From: Syntrophaceae bacterium
GTDB lineage: Bacteria > Desulfobacterota > Syntrophia > Syntrophales > PHBD01
Length of the DNA: 64,000 bases
Direction of reading: 5' to 3'
NCBI GenBank assembly: GCA_013177825.1
Contig: JABLXX010000001.1
Location: forward strand, 124,001 to 188,000
Of this stretch, positions 8,784-16,740 are shown piece by piece; the stretch's first letter is position 1; every line of letters starts with the position of its first letter. The translations under genes and the position numbers were made by a program. Below the pieces are notes generated by a model, which was not told where the DNA came from, searched no databases, and worked only from the letters and a program-made list of their open reading frames with translations.

Positions 8784-10273
8784 TTTTGCACCTCCGGTGC
8801 CGGGGCCGGCGCGGACTGGTTTTTCCACTCCGATCCTGCATGAGCAGGGGAGGGCGGCGGCAGCGCAGCCGAAGCGCCCGGAGGGATCGACAGGATTTCC
8901 GTTTCCGGACGTCCGTCCCGCCAAAGGAGCCGGATCGGCTCGGGACGCCCGTTGTTCACCTCGAATTGCCCACCCCCGCTGACTGCGCGCAAGGTGACCC
9001 GGGGATCATGACCGAACGTAAAAGAACGACCCTCCCGTTCGGGAAATCGCCCGCGCCCCGTGACGGCACCGTCGATCATGAACAGGGCGGGACCCGCCGG
9101 CATCCGAACTGCCCAGGCCTGACGTTCCTCCGACTGCAGAACCGGTTCTCCCGCAAGGGATTCCATCCCGTAAAGAAACGATCCGTCACCCGTTTCCAGG
9201 ATCACGTTTCTCGTCACGGTTGTACCCGCGGGAACGTCGGTTTTCCCCAGGCTCCAGGGGCCGCAGGCTCCGGTGGCGCATGGAGTGCTTGCCTGGGCCG
9301 CAGGGGTGGGCGGAGATTCTTTTTCCGGGACCGGTTCGCCGGCTTTCTTTTCCGCCGCGCCCTTGCGTGCTTTTTTCCCTTTTTTCGGGGCAGGGAGGGC
9401 AGTCTTCTGTGATGAAGTCCCGGCATCCGCTGTAGCCGTTGCCGGGATGTTCGACGGTTCCGGAAACGCCAGCATGACCCGGACGTCTTTCCAATCCTGG
9501 CCGGATGCCTGTCTCAGCTCGGCGTCGAAAGACATCCGGATCTTGCCCTCACCGGGCCTCGCCTCGATTCGATAGGAAGGAGTCCAACCGCAGCCGCCCG
9601 TCCGATAACTGAAAGTCAGCGTCTGTTCCCGGGCTGCCGTCCCGGAGAGGGACGCCGTGACCTGCCACGTCGCTTTGCGGTGCTCCGGCAGGGCCGTCCG
9701 TTCTGCCTCGACGTCGCGGAGTCGCTGCTCCGCCCTGCGGAGGCTGTCTTCAAGGGCGCTTTTTTCCTGGCCGGCCTTGCGGATGTTTTGACCGATGGCG
9801 GCGGCCATGTTCCGGGCATCGGCGAGGGTCTTCGTCTTGGCCTTGGTCTGGAGTTGCCAGAACTGGATCTGGGCCTCCGTGGCGAGAATCGCAGCCCGTG
9901 TCCGGGCGGCCTCGTCTCTCACTTTTGCCGCTTTCTTTTCGAGTTCCACTTCCTTCGCGCCCAGCGGTGTCTCGATCCGCTTCACCTGATAGTCCTCGAC
10001 GCGGCAGGACCCCGCCGGCAGGCAGCCGATGGTCAGCGTGGCAGGGTCTGCCGATCCGGGAAGGGTAAAATTCGCCGACGCCAGGCTGCCGGCCGACGAT
10101 GGAAGTTTAACCCGGACCGTCTCGGTGATGCGTGCGGAATCCGGGTAGAGGGTCACTTCGATTGGGACTGCGAAGAGCGAGGACGGCCCGGCAAGAACAA
10201 GCAGACCCAGGAAAAAGGGCAATGCGAACCGGGCAGCCCGGAACAGCTTCGTTTCTCCATGTTTCCCGTTCAT
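8780..10273 (-). CDS. DUF4139 / mucoidy-inhibitor-like secreted protein
   Basis: This 497-residue protein starts with a signal peptide (ALPFFLGLLVLAGPSSLFA, cleavage near residue 36). An N-terminal domain beginning VEVTLYPDSARITETV-like follows (DUF4140 type), then a charged coiled coil (about 130-210), then the DUF4139 beta-rich domain with the hallmark SYRTGGCGWTPSYRIEA. A low-complexity Lys/Ala/Pro insert lies near residue 310. Family members are exported beta proteins of unknown function. The ATG at 10273 overlaps the preceding deaminase stop as ATGA. An upstream in-frame extension to 10441 is shadow of the deaminase gene. Confidence 0.85.
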   Translation of the reverse strand: MNGKHGETKLFRAARFALPFFLGLLVLAGPSSLFAVPIEVTLYPDSARITETVRVKLPSSAGSLASANFTLPGSADPATLTIGCLPAGSCRVEDYQVKRIETPLGAKEVELEKKAAKVRDEAARTRAAILATEAQIQFWQLQTKAKTKTLADARNMAAAIGQNIRKAGQEKSALEDSLRRAEQRLRDVEAERTALPEHRKATWQVTASLSGTAAREQTLTFSYRTGGCGWTPSYRIEARPGEGKIRMSFDAELRQASGQDWKDVRVMLAFPEPSNIPATATADAGTSSQKTALPAPKKGKKARKGAAEKKAGEPVPEKESPPTPAAQASTPCATGACGPWSLGKTDVPAGTTVTRNVILETGDGSFLYGMESLAGEPVLQSEERQAWAVRMPAGPALFMIDGAVTGRGRFPEREGRSFTFGHDPRVTLRAVSGGGQFEVNNGRPEPIRLLWRDGRPETEILSIPPGASAALPPPSPAHAGSEWKNQSAPAPAPEVQK

Positions 10274-11607
10274 GAGTTCCCCGTGCGGTCGGACTGGATC
10301 TTTTGTCCGATCCGCCTCACCTCTTCCATGGCGGCGCTCAGGTCGATCGTCAGGAGGCGCCGGTCCTTCATGACGACCTTCCCGGCGATCACGGAGGTTG
10401 TGACGTCGGAGCCCCGGGCGGCATAGACCAGATGGGAACACAGATTATACAGGGGCGTGAAATGGGGCTTGTCCAGGTCCAGGAGAATCAGGTCGGCCTG
10501 CTTTCCCGGTTCAACGGACCCGATCTCCTCTTCCAGCCCGAGGACCTTCGCTCCCTCGATCGTGGCCATGCGGAGAACGGTCGTGGCGTCCATGGCAGTC
10601 GGGTCCATTTCCATGAGCTTGTGGATTTTCGCCGCCGTCGCGATCTCCCCGAACAGGTCCAGGTCGTTGTTGCTGGCGCAGCCGTCGGTCCCCAGGCCGA
10701 CGGCGATTCCCCGGCGGAGCATCTTCGGGACAGGGGCCATCCCGGAGGCCAGCTTCAGGTTGCTTTCCGGGTTGTGGGAAACGTTTACGCCCCGGGCCGC
10801 CAACCGGTCCAGTTCGTCATCCTCTATCCAGTTGCAGTGGACGGCGATGGTTTTTTCGTCGAGGACGCCGATGGAATCCAGGTAGCCGACGGGTGATTTC
10901 CCGTAGCGTTTGCGGATGATGTCCACCTCTTCCCGGGTCTCCGACAGGTGCGTCTGGAAGGGCACGCCGATTCGCCGGGCTGTTTCCTTGATGGTCGTCA
11001 GTGTCCCGGTGGAGCACGTGTAGGGCGTGTGGCAGAAGAGGGAAGGGGTGACCAGGGGCGAGCGGTCCCGCCAGGTCCCGACGAACTTCTCGGCGATCTC
11101 GATCTGCCGGGAGGGATCCGGGCTGTCGGGGGTGGGAAAATCGATGAATCCCTGGGCGACGACGGCCCGCATGCCCGCATCCACGGCCGCCCGGGCGACG
11201 GAACTGCTGTAGAAGTAGCTGTCGCAGAAGGTCGTGGTGCCGGAGAGGAGCATCTCCGCGATGGCCAGCGTGGTCCCGGCATAGACCATCTCCCGATTCA
11301 CGTACTTCGCCTCGGCGGGCCAGATGTGCCGCTCCAGCCACTCCATCAGTGGGAGGTCGTCGGCGAGACCGCGGAAGCAGACCATGGCGGCGTGGGTGTG
11401 CGTGTTCACCAGGCCGGGGAGGACGGCACAGCCCGTGGCATCGAGCCGCTCCCGGGCCTCCGGAAGATCTTTCGTTCCCGGCCGGACGAAGGCGATCCGG
11501 TCCCCCCGGATCCCGATCGCCGGATCCTCCAGGACCTCCCTCTTTCCGTTCATCGTCAGGAGAGTCCCACCGGTGACAAGCAGATCCAAAGGGTCGCTGT
11601 CCATCAT
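10270..11607 (-). CDS. mtaD: SAH/MTA deaminase-like amidohydrolase (copy 2)
   Basis: This 445-residue amidohydrolase-superfamily enzyme hydrolytically deaminates adenine thio-nucleosides such as S-adenosylhomocysteine or 5'-methylthioadenosine. Metal and catalytic residues are visible: NTHTHAAM (HxH), a CHTPYTCS segment, THLSET (zinc His and Glu), HNPESNLKLASG, and GLGTDGCASNND with the catalytic Asp. The start ATG at 11607 overlaps the stop of copy 1 (ATGATGG). The two copies are clearly paralogous but well diverged. The choice among SAH, MTA and other substrates is inference from family membership. Confidence 0.88.
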   Translation of the reverse strand: MMDSDPLDLLVTGGTLLTMNGKREVLEDPAIGIRGDRIAFVRPGTKDLPEARERLDATGCAVLPGLVNTHTHAAMVCFRGLADDLPLMEWLERHIWPAEAKYVNREMVYAGTTLAIAEMLLSGTTTFCDSYFYSSSVARAAVDAGMRAVVAQGFIDFPTPDSPDPSRQIEIAEKFVGTWRDRSPLVTPSLFCHTPYTCSTGTLTTIKETARRIGVPFQTHLSETREEVDIIRKRYGKSPVGYLDSIGVLDEKTIAVHCNWIEDDELDRLAARGVNVSHNPESNLKLASGMAPVPKMLRRGIAVGLGTDGCASNNDLDLFGEIATAAKIHKLMEMDPTAMDATTVLRMATIEGAKVLGLEEEIGSVEPGKQADLILLDLDKPHFTPLYNLCSHLVYAARGSDVTTSVIAGKVVMKDRRLLTIDLSAAMEEVRRIGQKIQSDRTGNS

Positions 11608-12929
11608 TTTGCCATGCTCCGCTTGACCCGCTCGGCAATGCGCCGGACGCGCTCCATGGCTTCGTTCACGTCGATCGTGAGAAGCTTCCGGTCTTCCAAG
11701 ACCAACTTCCCGTTGATGAGGACCGTATCGACGTCGGAACCGCTCACGGCATAGACCAGGTGGGAATACTCGCTGTACATCGGCGTAAGATGCGGCCTGT
11801 TGAGGTTCACCAGGACAAGATCCGCCTTCATGCCGGGACGGATGGACCCTACCAGATGATCCAGGCCCAGGACCTTCGCCCCGTCGCAGGTGGCCATCCG
11901 GAGGACCGTCCGGGCCGACATGACCGTTGGGTCCAGTCGGACCGACTTCTCCAACTTGGCCGCTGTGTCCATCTCCTGAAACATGTCGAGGTTGTTGTTG
12001 CTGGCGCAGCCGTCGGTCCCCAGGCCGACGGTGATCCCCGCTTCGATCATCCGGGAGACGGGGGCCACGCCGGAGGCCAGTTTCATGTTGCTCTCCGGGT
12101 TGTGAACCACCTTGCAGCCGTGATCCGCGAAGATACGGATGTCCTCGTCGTCCATGTAAACGCCGTGGAAAACGAAGAAGCGATCGTCCAGATATCCGAT
12201 CTCCTTCAGGAATTCGGAGGCCCGCCGGCCCAGCTTCTCCCGGATGATGTCCGGCTCCGTCGTGTTCTCCAGGTAGTGGGTAGCCACCGGAACGCCGTAC
12301 GCGTCCGCCAGGGCCTTGGCGTCCTTCAGCAGGGTGGGGGAGCAGGTGTAGAGTGCATGCGGCTCCACGACAATGTTCACCAGGGGGTCGTCGGCCCATT
12401 TTTGAATGAGCATCTCCGTGTAGCGGAGGCCTTCGCTGGGCGTCTTGACGTTGGGAGAGGGAAAGTCGAAGAGGACCTCCCCCAGGAGGCACCGCATGCC
12501 TGCCTCATGGGCTGCCCGGGCCGTCTCGTCCTCGAAGATGTACATGTCGCAGAAGGTGGTGGTTCCCGACAGGATCATCTCCGCGCAGGCCAGGAGGCTT
12601 CCCCAGTAGGCCAGTTCGGGATCGACGTTGCGCGCCTCGGCGGGGAAGATGTAGTTGCTGAGCCAGTCCATCAGGTCCAGGTCATCGGCGATCCCCCGGA
12701 AACAGGTCATGGCCGCGTGGGTGTGGGCGTTTACGAGGCCCGGGAGGAGGAGGCAGTTGGTGGCGTTGATCTGCTTCCGTGCCGAGAACTCCCGGTCGAT
12801 CTGCTCGACGGTTCCCACGGCAGCGATGGAGTCGCCGACGACGGCGACGGCGCCCCGTTCGAGGATGGTGTCCTTCTCGTCCAGGAGCAGGACTCGCGCC
12901 CCCGAAAGGACGACGTCTGCTTTTTTCAT
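11604..12929 (-). CDS. mtaD: SAH/MTA deaminase-like amidohydrolase (copy 1)
   Basis: This 441-residue paralogue of the next gene has NAHTHAAM, VEPHALYTCSP, ATHYLENTTEP (where copy 2 has THLSETREE), HNPESNMKLASG and GLGTDGCASNNN. The change around the central His motif suggests a different substrate preference between the copies. ATG 12929 has GGAGG nine nt upstream; the frame extends to 12974 without a ribosome-binding site. It is the first gene of the long minus-strand run ending at 4974. In anaerobes such enzymes recycle S-adenosylhomocysteine. Confidence 0.87.
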   Translation of the reverse strand: MKKADVVLSGARVLLLDEKDTILERGAVAVVGDSIAAVGTVEQIDREFSARKQINATNCLLLPGLVNAHTHAAMTCFRGIADDLDLMDWLSNYIFPAEARNVDPELAYWGSLLACAEMILSGTTTFCDMYIFEDETARAAHEAGMRCLLGEVLFDFPSPNVKTPSEGLRYTEMLIQKWADDPLVNIVVEPHALYTCSPTLLKDAKALADAYGVPVATHYLENTTEPDIIREKLGRRASEFLKEIGYLDDRFFVFHGVYMDDEDIRIFADHGCKVVHNPESNMKLASGVAPVSRMIEAGITVGLGTDGCASNNNLDMFQEMDTAAKLEKSVRLDPTVMSARTVLRMATCDGAKVLGLDHLVGSIRPGMKADLVLVNLNRPHLTPMYSEYSHLVYAVSGSDVDTVLINGKLVLEDRKLLTIDVNEAMERVRRIAERVKRSMAK

Positions 12930-13151
12930 GAAGTTCCTCCGGAGATGGAATGTGAGGCGTCCTGCTTGTAGCACATCGGCCGGAGTCCCTTCAAGAATGA
13001 AAACACTGGAATTCCCTGTTTTTCCGGGGGTCCGGACAGGAACGACCGGGATCGGTTCGCGACGTGGAATCGGATCCCTGTTGACAGGTCACCGGCGATG
13101 ATCTACTTGCCAAAACATGCAAATCGACCAGCATATTACAGGTGAAGCTGC

Positions 13152-14108
13152 ATGAAGGCCCTTTTCTTCGACGGCGCCCTCCGTTTCCGGACGGACGCTC
13201 CCGAACCTCCGCGGGCAAAAGGATGGGCGCGGATCCGTGTTCACACGGCGGGCATCTGCGGAACGGATCTGCAGATCCTCGCTGGCTACCACGACTATCG
13301 GGGCATCCCAGGGCATGAATTCGTGGGCGTCGTCGAGGACGGGGACGATCCGTCCCTGATCGGTAGACGGGTCGTCGGGGAGATCAATATCGGCTGCGGC
13401 CGTTGCGCCTGCTGCAAGGCCGGAATGGAAAGACACTGCCTTGAGAGACGGGTTCTGGGCATCATCGGCCATCCCGGCTGCATGGCCGAATTCTGCAGCC
13501 TCCCTCTTGTCAATCTCCACCCCGTGCCAGAAGAAATCGGCGACGAGCGGGCCGTCTTCGTCGAACCGCTCTCTGCGGCCTGCGAAATCCTGGAGCAGGT
13601 TCCGCTCCGGAGGGACGAGCGGGCCGTCGTCCTGGGAAACGGGAGGATCGGTATCCTGTGCGCCTGGATCCTCTCTACGGTCCTGGAGGATGTGACCCTC
13701 GTGGGACATCATCCGGCCAAGCTGGAAGCCGCCCGCTGGCACCATTTGAAAACATGCGAAAAGGCGGGCGAGGCGGAGCGAAGCGCGGACCTGGTTGTCG
13801 AGGCCACCGGAAGCGCCCACGGCCTGGCGGAGGCGCTTGCTCTCTGCCGGCCCCGCGGAACCGTCGTCCTGAAAACCACTCTTGCCGCTTCCTTCCGCAT
13901 CGATCTTGCCCCCGTCGTCGTGAAGGAGATCTCCGTCGTCGGGTCCCGCTGCGGCCGCTTCGCCGACGGGCTGGAGATCCTCCGTGCACACCCGGACATG
14001 CCGCTGGAACGGCTGATCACCGGACGTTATCCGCTGGAGCGGGGAGTCGAAGCCTTCGAGCAGGCGAAACGGAAGGACAGCCTGAAAGTCCTCCTGGAAC
14101 TCCTTTAG
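13152..14108 (+). CDS. Zinc-dependent medium-chain dehydrogenase (threonine/sorbitol dehydrogenase-like)
   Basis: This 318-residue protein has the catalytic-zinc Cys in GICGTDLQ (about 37), GHEFVG at 56, and four structural-zinc Cys in CGRCACCKAGMERHC (about 83-97). A Rossmann motif GNGRIG lies near 165. It belongs to the threonine/alcohol dehydrogenase branch and is somewhat shorter than the usual ~340-350. The substrate is not determinable. AGGTGA precedes the ATG by a few bases. The gene sits alone, divergent from the deaminase operon and just upstream of tRNA-Leu. Confidence 0.88.
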   Translation: MKALFFDGALRFRTDAPEPPRAKGWARIRVHTAGICGTDLQILAGYHDYRGIPGHEFVGVVEDGDDPSLIGRRVVGEINIGCGRCACCKAGMERHCLERRVLGIIGHPGCMAEFCSLPLVNLHPVPEEIGDERAVFVEPLSAACEILEQVPLRRDERAVVLGNGRIGILCAWILSTVLEDVTLVGHHPAKLEAARWHHLKTCEKAGEAERSADLVVEATGSAHGLAEALALCRPRGTVVLKTTLAASFRIDLAPVVVKEISVVGSRCGRFADGLEILRAHPDMPLERLITGRYPLERGVEAFEQAKRKDSLKVLLELL

Positions 14109-14173
14109 AATCGGGCATTTTCGGGACAATCGCCTTGACACCCATCGGGAAAACCGTTAAGAATCCCCACCAT

Positions 14174-14261
14174 GCCCGGGTGGCGGAACTGGTAGACGCA
14201 AGGGACTTAAAATCCCTCGGTCCTCGCGGCTGTGCGGGTTCGATTCCCGCCCCGGGCACCA
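14174..14261 (+). tRNA. tRNA-Leu (UAA anticodon)
   Basis: This is an 88-nt class II tRNA with CCA encoded. The acceptor stem GCCCGGG/CCCGGGC, anticodon stem AGGGA/TCCCT with loop CTTAAAA (anticodon TAA), long variable arm and T-arm GCGGG-TTCGATT-CCCGC are all visible. It is intact and is the attachment target of the elements downstream. Confidence 0.96.
14206..14261 (+). repeat. attL of element 1 (tRNA 3' half, 56-bp direct repeat)
   Basis: From the anticodon loop to CCA this stretch is identical to 21017-21072. The two copies bracket the first integrated element. Outside the repeat the flanks differ (a GGGA versus GGG junction on the left, AT versus TC on the right). Confidence 0.93.
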
Positions 14262-14275
14262 ATAAAAACAAAGGG

Positions 14276-15370
14276 TTAAGCATTGACGGCTTGACCCTTT
14301 TTGTTTTCGATTTTGGTGACTGTGCCCGAAATTGTGCCCGTCTGTGCCTGAAGGTAGGTTTCCAGCTTGTGGGCCGCAAGCTGTAAGTCGGTATCCGAAA
14401 CCACGTTGTAACGCTCGAACACGCTCCGGGTCTTGTGCCCGGAAATCATCATGGCGACACGCTCCGGGATTCCACCCCGCACCATGTTGCGAACCGCCGT
14501 CCTTCTGAAGTCGTGAAATAGACGCTTGCCGATCTTCGCTTCATCGCAGGCTTTCGCCCAGGCTCCCCGGAAGTCCTTGACTCTGTCTGTTCCAGACTCA
14601 TTGGGGAACACACAAGGCAAAACCTTCTGTAAACCCTTTCGGGATTCCCACTGCTTCTGGAACACGGCTTTCAATTCATCGTCAAGGCATACCGTCCGCG
14701 CTTCGTCGTTTTTAGTTTCTCCCGTCTCAAGTCTCACGATCCCTTGTGCAAGGTCCACGTTTGACCATTGAAGGTTTTCAATCTCTGAAACCCTCCATCC
14801 TGTCTTGTACGCAAAGGTCACAAGCCCTTTCAGGTAATCCGGCAGGGCATCCCGCAAGGTCAGAAAGTCGCCATGCTCAAAGAATCCTTTGCGGACGTTG
14901 TTTTCCTTCAACATGGGAATGAAGGGGAGGCGGTCCACCTTGGGCGGGGTTTGTTTTGCCCCAAGGTTCAGAATCCGCTTCAAAGCTGCAAGCTCACGAT
15001 TCACGGTTGCGTTTTCCGCTCCCGCTTCAAGTCTCCCGTCAATGTATTTCCGTATGCGGGGTGTTGTGATTTCAGGAACTCGCATCCCTTCAAATGCAGT
15101 CTTTAGGTGCTTAACGCTACGTTCAGCACGGACTAAAGACTTCCTGCCGTTGATCTTGTAATCCGTTATGAAGTCCTCCGCCAATTCGTTAAAGCGGACC
15201 TTCTCAAAAACAATGCCGGGGAGCTTGCCGTCCACAATCTCTCCTTCACGCTTTCTTAACAACTTCTTTGCCTTTGTTTCGCTTACGGTCTTTGCGGACT
15301 CCCGATAGGGCTTCCCGTTCCGGTAATACTTGATCCACCAGACCTCGCCGCGCTTGTAAAGGCTTCCCAT
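14276..15370 (-). CDS. Tyrosine recombinase (phage-type integrase) of element 1
   Basis: This 364-residue integrase has an N-terminal arm-binding region (SLYKRGEVWWIKYYRNGK), a SAM-like core-binding domain (about 55-150), then a catalytic domain. The catalytic residues are Arg in KTGWRVSEI, the HDFRR box, GHKTR, and the nucleophilic Tyr in FERYN. It would catalyse recombination at the tRNA-Leu repeat. GGAGG lies ahead of ATG 15370. Its last codons lie 15 nt from the tRNA, and the TGTGCCCG repeats overlap its 3' end. The start region overlaps the Xre-type gene by 125 nt. Confidence 0.93.
   Translation of the reverse strand: MGSLYKRGEVWWIKYYRNGKPYRESAKTVSETKAKKLLRKREGEIVDGKLPGIVFEKVRFNELAEDFITDYKINGRKSLVRAERSVKHLKTAFEGMRVPEITTPRIRKYIDGRLEAGAENATVNRELAALKRILNLGAKQTPPKVDRLPFIPMLKENNVRKGFFEHGDFLTLRDALPDYLKGLVTFAYKTGWRVSEIENLQWSNVDLAQGIVRLETGETKNDEARTVCLDDELKAVFQKQWESRKGLQKVLPCVFPNESGTDRVKDFRGAWAKACDEAKIGKRLFHDFRRTAVRNMVRGGIPERVAMMISGHKTRSVFERYNVVSDTDLQLAAHKLETYLQAQTGTISGTVTKIENKKGQAVNA
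14321..14350 (+). repeat. Putative integrase arm-type sites, left cluster
   Basis: TGTGCCCG occurs at 14321-14328 and 14333-14340, and TGTGCCTG at 14343-14350. The first pair and its surroundings match the right cluster at 20865-20888 at 22 of 24 positions. These sit inside the integrase 3' end near attL. Confidence 0.6.
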
Positions 15371-15605
15371 TGCTCTTGACCTCCTTTCTCGTTTTCGTTT
15401 TCTTTTTCGTTCCCTCCTTGCCGGTTACGCCTTCACCTCCTTCCAATTCCAGACACCGAAGGGCAAGATGCAGGAACGGCGGAATCTCCCTGACTCCCCG
15501 CTCCCACTTGCTTATGGTCATGACATGGACTTCCAAAGCCGCTGCTAACCGTGCTTGGGCGTATCCATGAACCTCGCGCCATTTCTGCAATTGATCCGCT
15601 TTCAT
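15246..15605 (-). CDS. Xre-family helix-turn-helix regulator
   Basis: This 119-residue protein has an HTH at about residues 4-50: QLQKWREVHGYAQARLAAAL, then HVMTISKWERGVREIPPF, the classic Xre/Cro pattern. The C-terminal half is Lys/Arg-rich and is encoded in the stretch that overlaps the integrase start by 125 nt, so it may be dispensable. A palindrome sits in the promoter just upstream, which suggests autoregulation. It is likely the element's repressor or control protein for int and xis. Confidence 0.72.
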   Translation of the reverse strand: MKADQLQKWREVHGYAQARLAAALEVHVMTISKWERGVREIPPFLHLALRCLELEGGEGVTGKEGTKKKTKTRKEVKSNGKPLQARRGLVDQVLPEREALSGVRKDRKRNKGKEVVKKA

Positions 15606-15607
15606 GA

Positions 15608-15640
15608 TTCATCCATAAGCCATTGGCTTATATTTGTCAA
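15608..15640 (-). promoter_or_regulatory. Promoter with embedded palindromic operator for the Xre-type gene
   Basis: On the minus strand TTGACA (15640-15635) is followed after 17 nt by TATGGA. Within the spacer lies a perfect inverted repeat, ATAAGCC-3 nt-GGCTTAT (15615-15631). Transcription would begin at or near the ATG at 15605, which would make a nearly leaderless mRNA. Repressor binding to the palindrome is inference. Confidence 0.5.
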
Positions 15641-15649
15641 GGGAATTCT

Positions 15650-15826
15650 TCACGGGTAAGTGGTTTTCTGCATTTCAATCCATCGGTCCATATCGTGAAC
15701 GTCCAGTAGGATTCGCCTTCCATCGCGGACAACCGGCAACTTTCCCGCCCATACCATTTCCCGGACGGCCCATATGGAACGGCCCAAGTAAACAGCGGCT
15801 TCCGGCAGGGCGTAAAGCCGTTTCAA
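15650..15826 (-). CDS. AlpA/excisionase-like small DNA-binding protein
   Basis: This 58-residue reading frame gives KRLYALPEAAVYLGRSIWAV, then GKLPVVRDGRRILLDVHDMDRWIE. This is the helix-turn-helix plus wing pattern of AlpA/Xis-type proteins, which bend DNA for excision or activate integrase. No ATG is available; TTG at 15826 is the best start and its ribosome-binding site is weak, while an upstream ATT is also in frame. It lies between the Xre-type gene and a TGTGCCCG repeat cluster, which fits an excisionase. Confidence 0.7.
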   Translation of the reverse strand: MKRLYALPEAAVYLGRSIWAVREMVWAGKLPVVRDGRRILLDVHDMDRWIEMQKTTYP

Positions 15827-15829
15827 GAT

Positions 15830-15917
15830 TGTGCCCGTTGGATTCGTAATCCTTCGCGTCGTTGCAACCTCCCGAATCTACATGGTCAATTTTTCGACTG
15901 TGCCCGGATTGTGCCTA
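15830..15917 (+). repeat. Putative integrase/excisionase arm-type sites, xis cluster
   Basis: TGTGCCCG occurs at 15830-15837 and 15899-15906, and TGTGCCTA at 15910-15917, immediately upstream of the Xis-like start. The last pair is again preceded by GAC as in the left and right clusters. Confidence 0.5.
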
Positions 15918-16697
15918 CAAAAGCTCCCCTTGGATGATCGTCGGAACAGTCTTTCCCTTCATCAAGCAAACGGAGGATTCGAGGAAATTTTCCTGTTGGG
16001 ACGGACCTTCCTTCATCCCCGGAATGGACTGTTGATAATGGCCGTCCGATTCCTTGACTGTCCCCCCTCGTTTAAGCCGGATCGCTTCCATCTCTGCCGC
16101 GCTTCTTCCGGCCCTGATGAAATTCGGGTTTTTCCCCAAGCGGAAGGGGTAGAGACCGCAGGACGGCTTGATGCAATCCCGGACAAAATCCGCCCGTCCA
16201 CCTTGGCAGGAAAGGCAGAATTGACGGATCAATCGAACGGAAGGACGGCCCTTTCCAAACCTGTAGGGATTGAATTCACAGGACATGAATCCCTTTTCCC
16301 TTGCCGACTCTTCGCCGTCGCATCCGGCAACCGCTGAAGCCTGTCCTCCACAGCAATGAACACAGTAACGCCTGATTGCTTCTCCTGGGGTCAAATCATC
16401 CTCTCCTTTCTGTGCTGGTTTGTGTCCCGGCGGGGGTAATCCCTTCGCCTTCTTATGTCCCCCCTTATGTCCCCCCTTATGCCCCCCCTTTGCACCCCTT
16501 TTGCCCCCCTTGGGTCCCGTCGGGATGTTGTCTTGTTTCCCTTTGTCAAACTCCGACTCGATCAAAACATCAACCACCCCCGGTGGGGGGGACCGCCCCC
16601 TTATCGGTTCTTGATAATTTGCCCCTGTGTACCCGCCACGCAAAAAGGGGCATAAATTCACAAGTAATAAAGCGGACAGGCAGAACCAAAAAATCAC
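15915..16697 (-). CDS. Phage-type protein with duplicated Cys4 'LYPFRxGK' module
   Basis: The C-terminal two thirds carry two copies of a Cys module familiar from small phage/prophage proteins. The first is YCVHCCGGQASAVAGCDG with CEFNPYRFGKG; the second is FCLSCQGGRADFVRDC with CGLYPFRLGKNP. Each probably binds one zinc. Ahead of them is a basic stretch with GGHK repeated. ATG 16697 gives 260 residues with a hydrophobic, doubtful N-terminus; a GTG at 16577 starting VVDVLIESEFD is an equally good start. Function is unknown and the family is only recognised from its motif. Confidence 0.6.
   Translation of the reverse strand: MIFWFCLSALLLVNLCPFLRGGYTGANYQEPIRGRSPPPGVVDVLIESEFDKGKQDNIPTGPKGGKRGAKGGHKGGHKGGHKKAKGLPPPGHKPAQKGEDDLTPGEAIRRYCVHCCGGQASAVAGCDGEESAREKGFMSCEFNPYRFGKGRPSVRLIRQFCLSCQGGRADFVRDCIKPSCGLYPFRLGKNPNFIRAGRSAAEMEAIRLKRGGTVKESDGHYQQSIPGMKEGPSQQENFLESSVCLMKGKTVPTIIQGELL
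16453..16488. repeat. 12-bp tandem microrepeat (TTATGTCCCCCC)
   Basis: TTATG recurs at 16453, 16465 and 16477 with C-runs between, an exact 12-bp period that decays downstream. Read on the minus strand it encodes the GGHK repeat of the Cys-module protein. It is a likely slippage site. Confidence 0.7.
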
Positions 16698-16740
16698 ATC
16701 ATTTCGTCAATGACGCATTGACGGAACGGTCTTAATATCC

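Noticed and set aside
10274-10441. N-terminal extension of the DUF4139 protein
   Set aside because: The segment is Arg-rich out-of-frame deaminase sequence; the signal peptide starts right after ATG 10273.
11608-12492. N-terminal extension of the second deaminase to 740 residues
   Set aside because: The extra 295 codons are copy 1 read in the wrong frame; amidohydrolase homology begins at 11607.
16453-16515. C-rich 12-bp repeats considered as a CRISPR-like array
   Set aside because: Period is 12 bp with no spacers; it encodes GGHK in a protein. No CRISPR array or cas gene is present in the window.
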